Assembly (NCBI GenBank): GCA_963513935.1
Contig: OY740768.1
Span: forward strand, 22,691,177 to 22,755,176
DNA from: Aphrophora alni
Taxonomy: Eukaryota > Arthropoda > Insecta > Hemiptera > Aphrophoridae
Length of the DNA: 64,000 nucleotides
Reading direction: 5' to 3'
Part shown: in pieces, positions 1 through 12,700 of the stretch
Numbering within the stretch: the stretch's first letter is position 1
Layout: every line of letters begins with the position of its first letter
Notes under the pieces: generated by a model
Database searches by the model: none
Told to the model about the DNA's origin: nothing
Seen by the model: only the letters and a program-made list of their open reading frames with translations
Position numbers and translations under genes: made by a program

Positions 1-194
1 ACTACAATAAATTAACACAGATAATTCTAGTTTGTCAACAATGCTCGCAAGATGATAAAATGAAAAGATCACGTTTGCAGTCAAAAACAATAATATTATA
101 AACTATTTATAATTTTTTTGTACTAAACTTGTAGAACTCAAAGTCTGGAGCTCATCGTATTGTTGCCCAAATCATGCAACATGTCTATTGAATA
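1..194 (-). other. 3' UTR of the ADGRA gene (partial)
   Basis: This sequence lies downstream of the stop codon at 195-197 on the minus strand and is AT-rich. No AATAAA signal in the minus orientation is visible, so the transcript probably ends beyond position 1. Nothing else is seen. Confidence 0.6.
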
Positions 195-557
195 TCAAAC
201 ACTTGTTTCTTTTTTATCTATGTTTGACTCGTCAGTTGATTTCTGATCTGTTTCACTAAACGATTTTCTTCTTGGCATTGAGTATAAATGATGTGTTGGA
301 TGAACCAATTCTTTCCTTGAATCATAGTTAAATCCAAGAGGAGGTGGTCTTGGTCTCCGTCTCATTGGTATTGGTGAAGGAGGATCAATAGTGGCGTATA
401 AATGGCTACCATCAGACTGATCTGATACTGCGATATGAGAAGACCCACAACTCTGTTTAGCAGATAAATTGCGACCGTAATCGTTTGCTAACTCAGAGTC
501 AATTTGTGATGTTGCTTCAAAGCTTGCACAACCATCCTCGCTCACAACACTTGTTAC
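195..557 (-). CDS. ADGRA: ADGRA exon 16 (last): cytoplasmic tail with PDZ ligand ETSV
   Basis: The exon starts after a ...TTTCAG acceptor at 558-559 in phase 0 (VTSVVSEDG) and runs 120 codons to a stop. It holds a basic-proline stretch (PMRRRPRPPP), a basic serine patch (PRRKSFSE) that could be a phosphorylation site, and the C-terminal four residues ETSV. ETSV fits the class I PDZ ligand pattern S/T-x-V. Human GPR124 and GPR125 end in a closely similar motif that binds DLG scaffolds. Confidence 0.92.
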   Translation of the reverse strand, partial: VTSVVSEDGCASFEATSQIDSELANDYGRNLSAKQSCGSSHIAVSDQSDGSHLYATIDPPSPIPMRRRPRPPPLGFNYDSRKELVHPTHHLYSMPRRKSFSETDQKSTDESNIDKKETSV

Positions 558-3500
558 CTGAAACAAACATGGTTGAAAATATAAAATTTAAAAGTCACAA
601 TACTTTAAAAATATTTTGCTTATTTATTATTGGACATCATAAATAAATGGAAATGTTTATTTCCATTGTGACTCCCAATAATGAAATCAAACACAATTCA
701 ACTTTTTAATTTCTTATAAATATGCAATATTTAAAATAGCAATTAGATATTGGTATTTTAAAATCTTTTGTTACTATATTATGCAAAATTAGGTGGAATC
801 TAAGATTTGAAAGAGAACTTTCAAAAATATTGACTACAAGGTGTGACTTTGAAAAAAATAATTTGATTATTTTGTTTGGTTCCTTGTGACATTTCTTCTC
901 TATTCTCTGCTCTCTCTTCCACATACATTTCTAAATATATGCAACCAACAGTTTGGTCTTTGTTAAAACAACTCTATGATCTGCTCTGTCAGAATAATGT
1001 ATAGTATTAACAATCAAACAATCAACATTTGCAATGGTTTGGGCACATAGTGAGTATGGAGGAAATCAGAATGCCTCAAAGAACACTAGGGAAAAAAGAA
1101 AAAGGAAGAAACCCTACTGAAAAGTCACAAACAAAATTGATGATTCAAATTCAGGAGGATATGTGTACATCATGGGAGTAGATTGGAGACTGGTGTAGAA
1201 ACATATATGGAGATCGTCAGTAATGAAAGAGTTTGTGTCAGATAACCTGCAAAGATGGAAAAGTCAAAAGATGATGATAATTAATGTATAACAACTTGCC
1301 AATATGAAATTCTGCATAAAATTTGAAAAATCCCCTAGAGAAATGTATAATTTGTTGAAAGAATTGTATGATAATGAGTGTCTATAACATAATCAGGTTT
1401 ACGTTTGGTTTTCAAAATTTAAAGAGAGAATGATAGTGAATGGAGACGATCAGCAACTTGGTGGACCTTACTCATCCCAATTTAAAGCAATTTTGATAGT
1501 TTTCTTTTCTCCTTTTTACAATATGTAAAGAATTATTCATGCTAATTGTATGTCTGAAAGTTAAATTGTAACAGGTAAGAAAAAGATGAAAAAATATAGA
1601 ACGTCTCATGGATTCTTTACCAAGACAATGAACAAAATTCAATGCAAAGCATGGAATCTTTATTTGGATTAAACACCATACTCATTTCACTCAGCCCCAT
1701 GTGAGTTTTTTTCTTTCCAAAGATCAAGTCTGCATTGAAAGAAAACAGTTTCACATCTGTAGAAGCAGCGAAGGCAAACTAGATAGATCTAACAAAGGAG
1801 CTATCAGAAGATGACCTCTAACAATGTTTCTGTTAGTGGAAGGTTCACATGGAGTGATGGCAAAGATTACATTGAAAGGGATAACATGTTCACCATTATA
1901 TAATTTGTTGAATGTAATTTTTTTTAACGAGTGCGATTATTTTATATTCAAACTTTGGTCAATATTTTATCAAAACAATGTGCATTTTCTAAATTTACAA
2001 AATAATATTAAATTTTTTAATATTTCAAAATTTTATTACCTGATCTTCTGTAGAATATCCTGGCCGCAGACTGCCATCATTGTTCAAAATAGGCTCTGGT
2101 ACTTCTGCACCAATAACAAGCCTCTCTAAAGGCATATCTGAATGTAACATATTTGGATTGGAAGATCTCCTCTCAGCAGGAAATTCAACATGTATATTGG
2201 TGTTGTTCACTTTTGCACCACTAATGAATATCGCTGATGACACGGGTGATCCTCCACCATCACCACATCTTCTTGTACCCAAGTTATTATGTTTTCGACG
2301 TTGTTTCTTAAAGAATTTCCTTGCTACACCACTCTGGTGTGGATTATAAAAAGCTTCAAGTTCATTACCACTCATTATACTATTATTCGAGCGATACTGA
2401 CGTCTATGAAGAGCGATTAGATTAACACTTGTGTTTCCTGATGACTTGTTAGGAGGAGGAGGGGGAGGTACGGTAGAATTTAAACCTGTTGCAGCAGATT
2501 TTAACCCTGAGCTTGAATCCAAACTGTCTGATGATGAAACTACTGGTGGAGGAGCAGGTCTAGAATCAGAGACATTTCTGGATCGACAACATGGTTTTAC
2601 AGAAAACCAACCAGATCTAACATCAATCCGGGCAAAACAATAAAAGAAAATTACAAACATTCCCAAAACAATAATTAGAAATGCATAACAGACACTGAAA
2701 ATAGCTTCTTCATGTGGAATGTTGAGAGGGTGGAGAGTGGCTAGAGCTGCGGAAACCCAAATCAATACAAAAAATAAAAGAACAATAATAAAAGCTTTTA
2801 ATTGTGCAACTGGAGGATGTTCCATATCCTCGACTTGACTAGAAGGAGTGGCAGCACTGTGCATACTGGTGCGTTCAAGAGGTACTGGATTGTCCAAAAG
2901 TTCTAAGTCAGTAGCTTGGGTTCCTTCAGATAACTGTGCATTGGAATCCAAGCTAAGAGCAGCACAACGTACCATTAAGGACTTGAGTAACAGATAGAGG
3001 ATAAGAGATCCTGCAGGCACTAATATAGCACTGACGCCAGGTCCTGGACCCAAACTGCAATGTTTAGCATCAGCATAGCCAGGTAAATTTACTGCACCAC
3101 TAAGCCCACATATTAACAAAGCAATACCCCAACCGACTAGGTATAAACCTACGAGTGGTTGCCCTACAACCACAGGTTCTCCTAAATCTTCTGATCCTGA
3201 AGAAACTGTTTCAGTTTTGTTTATTCTCTTGTACATTCCACTGAAACAAATTAGTACACAATTAAAATATAAGGTATATTTATGGGCATCTGAAATTGTT
3301 AATTTATTATGAAAATGTATTAATATATATTTATACCTGGCATGTTATTTTAATATCTTAATGTTTTATGTGTTGCCCTGTGTGTTATAATTGATTTATT
3401 GTTTCCTTTATTTATATAAAGGACTTGAATGTAATTTAAACGATTTAATTATGTTTTGGTATGGTATATTTTGTGACAGTCTTGGATTTTTAAATTATAT

Positions 3501-6500
3501 AAAAATTGATTTATTGTAAAAATTGTTTTGTTTGAATATCTCTCTTTGTGTAAAAAGTCAATTTTAAGTTGATGGTTGATTGCTGTAATTGGTTGTGCTG
3601 ATTGAATTTGGTTGTGTTTTTTTGATATGACCCTGGCTTATGAATGATGTTTGTCAGTGATAGGTGAGGGTGAATGAACACTATCTCTGAGGATGAATAG
3701 TCATTACTATCTCTGTAACTTAATTTTGCTTTGTTATAATAATATGTTAATTTCTAAATAACCTTTATTGTAAAGTACTATATAATGTTATGTTTTGACG
3801 TTTGTTATACAATTGTAAATTGTCTACAACAAATAAAATATTTGATTGATTGATTGATTGATCATCAATTTCCAAGTGTTGTATAATTTACTGGTATTTC
3901 TGTGTTTAAGATTTTGTTTGAACTTTGAATAATTTTCAGTTGTTGCATTTTATTTTCAAAATTTGTGACAACATTTAAAGCTTTGAAAACTACTACATAA
4001 TTATATTTTTTCTAACCAAAAATTTACCAAAAAAATTAAAGATACATCTGAATGTATCATCTCTAAAACCTAAATTGTTCAACACATATTTCATAATATT
4101 TTCACAGATCTCTTTCTTGGCTGGTTTGATTATATGAAAAATCACAGATTTTTATTTTTTTCTTAACTTCCAAAAAATTGGGAACTCTACAAAAAATATT
4201 AACAGAATCTATTATACCTACTTTTCTCTCATAACAAATACAAGAAAAATGCTTGCAATAAAAAAGAAAACCAAAAGACATTTTAATTTTATCTCTTTAT
4301 AAACTTTATCTCATGATAAAGCTTCCTATGCTACTACTGCTAAAACTCTGAAGAAATAAATATTTAGAAATAATCTAAAGAAAAATATCGGAGCATCAGT
4401 AATTTTTGAATTACACTTCTGTCTCAAATGTATTTTAAGAGGAAGATTAAAGGTTCATAAGAAAGTTAAAAAGTAAAAAAAAAAAAAAAGCCATAGCTTA
4501 ACAGGCCTGAAAGGCTTATACCTGCTATATGGCTTTTCAGTCGGCTCAGGAGAAGTTTAGTGTAAGATTAAAGTGTCATTACAAATTAATGTGTTTCACT
4601 TGGACATTATTGAATTTTATTTTTGTTGAATGTCTTAAAGTTTTAAAACTATTTTTAAAAACCACAAAATATGTTGGATATGTATATTTATAATTCTACC
4701 TGTTCTTAAAACTTCTATTTTTGTTTGGTTCCTAATTATGTAGTGATGTAATAAAATTATGACACCTTGTTTTGATACGATAGTCTTTAATGTTTTGGTT
4801 TCCCTAAACATATTTAGGCCGTTTTATAAACGACGTATGTCACATATTTCATTTATTAAGTAATTTTGGCTGGTCCGATTAACCCAAAATTTTATGTTTA
4901 CAGTGGGTTAAATGGTTTAGAAAATATCATTTGACCCAAATCGTATAAGAGTTAAGGGTGGAAATAAGGATTGTGATTGTCATATTTTATTACAAAAAAA
5001 GTAAGATCAGAATGATATAAAAATTTTGAGTTGTGATATAGGATGACTGTTAAACATAATTATTAGATAATATATTCCAGGTAAAATAACTTTAGAGGTG
5101 GGGGTGCAAATATGGGCAGCCCATAACTTATGGAACTTATCATTGTCCACTTTTTATGAAAAATATATTTTAATATTTTTTTAAACTCTAGGAGAAAATT
5201 TGACATGGGTTTGAACATACCACCTAATTTTGATAAAATTCATAATTTGTATATTTTTCAAGTCACTGAGTCAAAATTACAAATGACTTCTTGTCATTGA
5301 AAATTCATGTGTTGTCCAAATCAACTATTTTTTGTTATTTTAGATTTGATTGATATGTAAATTAAAGGTAATGCAGATGGGTAAATGACCTGATGACCAA
5401 AAAATTAACAACTAGAATCAAAGTGCCCTGTAATGAATCTAAGATTCCAGAAGGTAGGAGATATTTCCTACCTTTTTGCGTTTAAGCATCAACATTACTT
5501 ACTTGATTGAAACTGCCATCCAGAAAAGACTACACAAGGACAAGTAATGGATTGATAACCCAATGATCTGACATACAATCATATCTTCTGTCTGGTAGAT
5601 GCCCAAGCTGAAACCAAAATCAAAATCTATCACTTTATTTTATATTTCAAGTGAATTACAAAACATTACTCTCAAACATTAAATCGACGCCTTGGCCAAA
5701 CACCTACACAATTCAATTCAAAATAGGTCCATTTTTAACCATAATCATCATACTCTTCAAAACAAACAACAATTAATTAATTTAGAATGGAGATTGAACA
5801 TAAATATACATTCAGAAAATCTTAGTTGAATGAATAAAATAAATTGTAAGCAAAAGTGCAAAAAAATATAATCCAGCAAATATTGCTAAACTTTTTATTT
5901 ATTTATTCATGGAATCAAATAAGGTTAATTAACATTTTCTAGCCATTATTTCTGAACTATATTTTCATTTTATTTGCATTTTAGTAAATTCAATTTGGCT
6001 TTTCACATTTGAACAAACTTCCATCAAAACTGGTATAACCAGGATCAATCTCTAGATTTAAAATTAACACATACCTATAGAAGTGGACTGCAAGAAGTGG
6101 GCTCTTTGTGGACTGCAACATTGTTTCTGCGAATTTTGTGAGGTTTTTTATGGCACGTACCCTCAAAATTTTGATATATAATTTTATTATTGTACTCTCA
6201 CATCAAAAGCTCTTGCATTTCAAATTTATGGCTGGTCAAACAGCTGGTATAACAGAATATTTTATAAATATTCATATATTAGATATATGCATTGATTTTC
6301 ACCAATACGGTATGTGCTAAAACAAACAGTACTCAAACTGAATCAGCTTTGTCAACTTTTGATTGTTGCCACGTCTTCGTGATTATTATTTCTTTCTTAT
6401 TTGACATTAGTTTTTGCTGACAAGATTTTTGCTAACTAGTGCAGAGAAACTTTTATCGTAGAGCATTATTTTCGCTCATACGGAATTGGACGTGCGGGTG

Positions 6501-9500
6501 GGCCAAGTTTGTCATACACTGCATTACGTTTTCAGGAACATTTTTACACAAACCCACCTAGTAATGCTGTGATTATTAGTTTTGTTCAACAATTTCGAAG
6601 AACAGGTAGTGTTTTGATGCAGCGGAAGGACTATTCAGGTCGCCCAACTTTTGTCTATACAAATGAAAACCACGAAAGAGTGTTACAGTCACCGAAAAAA
6701 AGCCTAAACCAAACAGCTTTGAAACTGAATATAAGCAATACAACGTTGAGAAGAATGTTTAAAAACAATGGTGGTTTTCCCTACAAGATACAACCTTTGA
6801 ACTGTATAAACAAAACAGTCAGAGTTCAGTACTGCGCTTCAATGTTAGCAATGTACTATGGAGAACCTAAGTTTCTGAATGATGTATGGTTTTCAGATGA
6901 ATGTCATGTGCATCTTAATGGTTTCATAAACAAGCAGACAACATGTTTTCTTGGGTTTAACATCCTGACAGTGTTGTAGAGAGGCCACAGCATAGTAAGC
7001 GTGTAACCATTTGGAGCGCTGTGTCAGAGAGAGGCATAATTGGTCCATACTTTGTTGAAGACAATAATGGAAATCCTCTTACTGTAAATCAGGACCGATA
7101 TAGGGTCTTCTTGATCATTTTATAGAAGACCGCAGGAGATTTTGTCATGCCCAAAACCTGTCTTTTCGTTCACAAGGGTTTCAACAAGATGGTGCAACCT
7201 GCCACACTGCCCTAATCACATTGCTTTCCTTCAAGAAACTTTTGGCAACCGCCTCATCTCCCTTAGAACAAACTTTCCTTACCCAGCCCACTCCCCCGAT
7301 CTTACACCACCTGATGCCTACGTCTGGGGAATGTTGAAAGAGAAAATTTTCCATAAAGATCCACCATCTACCATCGTCCAACTCCAGGAAAAAATAACCA
7401 TGTGTATAAGGAGCATGAAATAACCCCTCTTCACCAAAATGATGTAAAACCTTCAAAAACGCTACGAGTGTTGCCTAAAACTGAACGGAGGTCATATTGA
7501 ACATGTTATTACATGAGTCTAACCGATTTTGCTTTGTTTTACTTGTATATATTGGTAAAACTATGTAAATAACATTTTACAATTTTAGTACAGTACTGTT
7601 TATTTTGGCGCATACTGTATATCTTCCTACTTTATTTTTTGTAGTGAGGGGAGGGTAATTTTTAGCCAAATTTAACTAACATCAATAGAGCCAATGGAAA
7701 GTATTCTTTAATATTGGCTACAATTATCATATTTTATGAGCCCAACCCTTTACATTAAAAACTAAATTTGATCAAAATTATTTTGGTTCCACAGTTTTTT
7801 TGATACTTTTAATGACAGATTTTGTGCTTTCAACTGAGTTATCATCCTATTTAAAATTATTTTTTTTGGAGAAATTGTAACCAATAAATTTTGGCCGGGT
7901 AAAATTTAATCAAAATCATTAAAGCAAATTTTGACAAAATAAAATGTTGGTATTTTAGACTAGTGATTAACATCAATTTAGCCATTTGTGTTCTAGAGAC
8001 GATTACAGTCACATATTTTGTAATTTTCTTGTTCAGAGCAACTCAAAACAAATAGTTATACAAAATCAATTTTATTTGTGATAATTATATATTCCTTTAC
8101 TAAAATGGTAGAAAGTAAAAATGATTATATTTGTGTGACAATATTCTTATCATTTTTATTTAAAGGTTGTGTCAATAGGCATTCATAAAGTGTGTTGTAA
8201 TCAAATTTTACGTCAAAACTGTTACTTTATAAGTAGTTTCCAATTTTTAAAAAAAATCATTTTAAAATCTTAATTTCTCACTAAAACCAAATCATAAAAA
8301 ACTTACCTAAATACAAGACATAGCAGTGAAATAGAGAGCCAGGTATTAGCTAATGAATGTTTTGCTTTATTACACATTTGTATAGATCTATAACAAATTA
8401 CATAGGTGAAGGTTGCTACTACAAGGCAAGTGGCTCCAATAAACGTCCCAACATATATAGCTGGATGAGTTAGGCGTGACTTAGCTCTAGGAACTCTGGA
8501 AATCAGTACAAATTAATGAGAATTGATATTTATATTAGTTTTAAATATTATTTTTTACTTTTAGTTAGCTGTAAAGAATATTGAAAGCTAAATTATTTTA
8601 TAAAAGTCTATTAGCCTACCATAACAAAATTGTAAATTCCTTTCATTAATATTAAATAATAATTTAATAAATGGTGCTCAACATTGCACCAACTTTCTTA
8701 CAGACCCATATTATTATTATCCTCGAGGTTGTGAACCTTCTACCAGAATCCTTCAACTACAGCACAAGATCCTCTACACCCCATGAACAAGACAGCAATT
8801 CATAACAGACACTTGCAAAGTGCGGAAGATTCGTACATGACTGCCATCTTAATCATACTAAGGACCCTCACAGAGAATATGAAATGATAGTATTGTGAAT
8901 AACACTACCCCATATATGATAAAGTAACCTTCACAGATCCATACAAAAAGCCAAAGCCTAAGTGAAGAAAATTATTCATTATTATTCCTTGGTGAAAATA
9001 TAAAATTAACAAAAACAACTATCCAAAACATTGAAAATCTAAAAATTGGTCAAATTTATTTCAATCAATGTGCCAAACCACAAATTAAACAAAACTACAG
9101 TCCGCAAGTAATTTGGAAAATAAAAAATAAAACTGACATTTTAAAAAAATGGTCAAAATTGCTTAGGGAGATGATTTGTTGGTCATTTTGACCAGCAATT
9201 CCAAACCTACAATTTTGGAGATATGACAACCAGTATATTTTGGGTTGTTTTTAATTGTAAACCATTTATTACTGGATATTTTCAAAAGTTATGTAAGTTA
9301 TCATAAAAAACTGTTTCTTTTTCAACATCATCGAACACTATTATCTTTTTATTTATTTGGTTCTGAGTACAATGAAGATAAAGAGGCTTATCTCGATTGT
9401 GTATGTACAATTACAAATTATTTCACAGCTGGGTTCCTGTTAAACACCAGATTAAATTATTGTCTCCACCAATTAATTAAGTGAGCAGTCCTTATGAAAT

Positions 9501-9661
9501 ATTTCGAGTTTTTGTGTGTTTAAATTACTTTTTCTAGTAATATGGGTAAAACTTATTGGAACAGTACGGTTTATCTCCTATCCACTCAAAACTAAACCAA
9601 TAATAAAATATTAGCCTTATCTAACACTACCTATCAGTCTTTTTGTTTAACTGTTGAATAG

Positions 9662-9721
<60 letters not shown>

Positions 9722-12700
9722 TTTATCTTGTACTAGTTGTTCCTTTTGTAACAAAACTGTAATTTAGATGGAAAGTTTAAGTTAAGATTTATTGTATTCT
9801 GCATTAACACTATAGTTCCGCGAACTGTTTTACATTTTAATAAAAATGTTGCAATGATTAATCATCTGGCAATGGATATGTAATTATGTATATGTGACAA
9901 AACAAAATAAATAAAGTTACTAACAAACATATTCTTTAAACAAAATTTTTAATTCTTTACAAAACATTTTTTGTTAACTTTTTGTTTATTCTGTTACAAA
10001 ATTTACTACATTTTTTGTTTTGTTTTGTTAATGTTAAAGTAACAACTCTTACCTCATATTAGACAATCCAAATTGATTAGTATCCTGTAGAAGTGCAAAA
10101 TAACCTAGCCTTTGGCATTTGAATACTAAGAGACCATTGAGTAGTTCCGATAGTTGACATCCATCTTCCTTCCATTCACTTGTAACGGGATCCCACCATG
10201 CAGGAAGAGGTGATCCTGATAACACTTCTCCACCTAAACCTTTACCAGGACGTAGGAAGATGTAGACAGGATCATTCAAGTGTCCAACATCTACACCAAC
10301 TGGAAACAAATTAAGACAAATTTTGTACAAATGAAATTAATTTTTTAAATGTTTAGTTTTTAAATGGATTGCCTATAATTTATACAGAGACACAGTTAAT
10401 AAGGTGTGGTTGTAAAATAACAGAGCTGATTTTTTGCAGATTTCTAAAGATTATAGCAACAGTGAGCAAGCTGCTCTCCTCTCCATCTACCATTAAATTT
10501 CCAACGATATGCAACCAACAGTTCGGGCTGTACCTTTGCACAAAGTAACTATACGAGTTGATCTTATCAGATTAATATTAAGCTATCCTCTTTATACTGA
10601 TGACCGACGGTACTTGATAGAATTCCATGTTATACAAATAAATCACAAACAAATTCTTTTGTTAAATTCTACGATTTATTGGTCTAGCCAACCATGGTTT
10701 CGCCATTAATGGCATTGACGAGGCTTATACAAAGACTAAATAACCTAAGAAGAATTATACACACCTTTGAGACCAAGCGCACAAGTTCCGTTACATGATA
10801 ATGGAACCTGTAGCTGGTAAACCCAGTGAGTCAAACTATTTTTAAACATGCTTTGACAAAGGTTGAAGTAATCGGGAAAAAGACAAGAATTCTGTTTGAT
10901 CATGTAAATCTAAATTAACATTATTATAAGAAAGTCTCTTAATTACTAATAATTCTTTTTATTAAGAGACTTTCTTTATATCCAAAGTTTCTATATTCAT
11001 GCTGATTGGATGCCTTAAAGTTAAACTGTTAATTAGATCTACTATAAGGATCATCAATGGGAGAGAAGATAAAGACTTGAAATGTGGAAGAACAGCAAAG
11101 CTCAAGGCAATTCACCCGCTGTTGTCAAGATATTTTAGGTTAAGATAAGGAATACCTATATTGGATCATCCTCCGAACTCAGCTGATCTGGCCCAATATG
11201 ACTTTTTTGTATGGAAAGATCAAACTGGCATTAAAAGGATACAACCGGTCATGAATATAGGTAGCACTAAATATATTAATAAATTAATTAATGTGTTGAT
11301 TTTCCTGAGACTTACCTAATTTTGTACCAACAACACATGAGGTGACTTCTCTGCTGTGATTTGCAGGTGCAATCCTAGGGAAAAGATGGCCATTGTCATA
11401 CATAGCTACCATCAACTGTTGAGGAGAAGCTGCAGCTGAGATCCCTTGCATTTCGAGATTGTAAAATAATGATGCAGGCACTTGAATAGAGGCCTCAACA
11501 ATCTAACAAATCAATAAAGCAGAGATCCAGTTATAACTATGTTTTTTGAAGGCCACAACTGAAGCGAGTCAGAAACGGATCTTATAAAGGTCTAATGAAA
11601 TATATTATTATGTATACTAGTTGTAAAATTATCTAATTTTTATTAAAAACTGAGATATACAATTAACTATTTAAATTAGGTTGTGAAGGAGCTGAGTTAG
11701 TATAATGTACAATACCCTGTTGTACAGGTTGCATATGTGGCTCCCTACAATATGTGAAATGCATTGGATATTTCATTGAATTTAGATGCTGTATCTCAGC
11801 ACTGTCTAAATATTGCAAAAATTAAATAAATAATGTAACCTATAGAGTGGAAAATTATTTTAAAATTGTCTAAAGCCCTAATATAAGATTTTCTAATATT
11901 TCTGGTTAAATCATTAATGTTAATCAAAAACTGAGTAAAATCGGACATAAATGATGATCACTATATACAAATTGAATTACCTATCAACAGCCTATGTAGC
12001 ATGTCCTTAGTTACAGAAATTTCCATTGATTGCTGCAATAGTCATATTTACAATATGGATATTAGCTAATAAAATCAGAGATTTTTCCATAGAAAATAGT
12101 AATACTTTGTGAAAAATTGTGAAAATTCAATTACCAAAGCAAAAAACATCCAAATTTTCACAATACTTTATGTTGAATAAGACAATATTTTAATAGTTGT
12201 ACTATCTTTTCATGTATGTAAAGTTTTGTGAAGATTTGGATATTAAAGTATTTTCTTTAATTTTGTGATAAGAGTTCTTCCTTATAACCTCTTGATTACA
12301 AATATATATGTTTGCTTAACCATTAATTATTTAATCCTCAAAGTTACCTTTTCTTTGGTGCCAAGGAAGCCAGTACTATTAGTAGAAAAGCAATTAAACA
12401 ACCGCCCACTGCCTTCTGGAGTATCATGACTATACCATGTACAAGTAAGGCCAAAGAAATTTTCTCTTGTCACACGGAATTCCTCAACTGCCATGTTTGC
12501 CTGTAATCAACATTTAATTACAATTCTATCCAAGAGAAATAAATATAAAGGTTAATTTTCACATTTAACTTGTATGACCTATGAATACTAAAAAATTTAA
12601 TTATCGTTTGGATTTTGTATGAATAGGAGACATAGGTTTACTTTGGAAAGTGGTTACAATTAATTAAAATTATTTTAATATGTTAAACTAAAATAATTGT

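Larger units (their letters stand above)
558..2039 (-). other. Intron 15, with LINE and mariner scraps
   Basis: The donor is GTAATA at 2034-2039 and the acceptor AG is at 558-559. A short segment near 938-1010 resembles 10,508-10,590, so it is a dispersed repeat. A LINE 3' coding scrap and a decayed mariner follow and are listed separately. The other 460 bases at the low end hold nothing recognisable. Confidence 0.75.
5608..8306 (-). other. Intron 13, containing a Tc1/mariner element
   Basis: Outside the transposon at 6308-7617, the flanks 5608-6307 and 7618-8306 are AT-rich. They hold no recognisable genes, only non-coding sequence of repeat-like character. Confidence 0.7.
10300..11315 (-). 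other. Intron 11: dispersed repeats and a mariner relic
   Basis: The segment 10,500-10,720 shares stretches with 938-1010 (ATATGCAACCAACAGTT) and with 63,080-63,180 (AATTCTAC then ATTTATT). It is therefore an old dispersed repeat. A perfect hairpin and a mariner relic are listed separately. Confidence 0.65.

Noticed and set aside
2080..2643. Plus-strand reading frames opposite the exon at 2040-3240
   Set aside because: They are antisense shadows of the well-supported receptor exon and show no independent similarity.
9245..9484. 79-codon plus-strand frame in intron 12
   Set aside because: Low-complexity hydrophobic translation of AT-rich DNA with no domain.
10765..10845. Candidate extra GAIN exon on the minus strand (reads VYQLQVPLSCNGTCALGLK before a GTGTGT donor)
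   Set aside because: It can join exon 12 in frame, but no acceptor gives a phase compatible with exon 11. Exon 11 joins exon 12 directly in phase to make the expected GTKL-VGVDV strand. The segment lies in a dispersed repeat.
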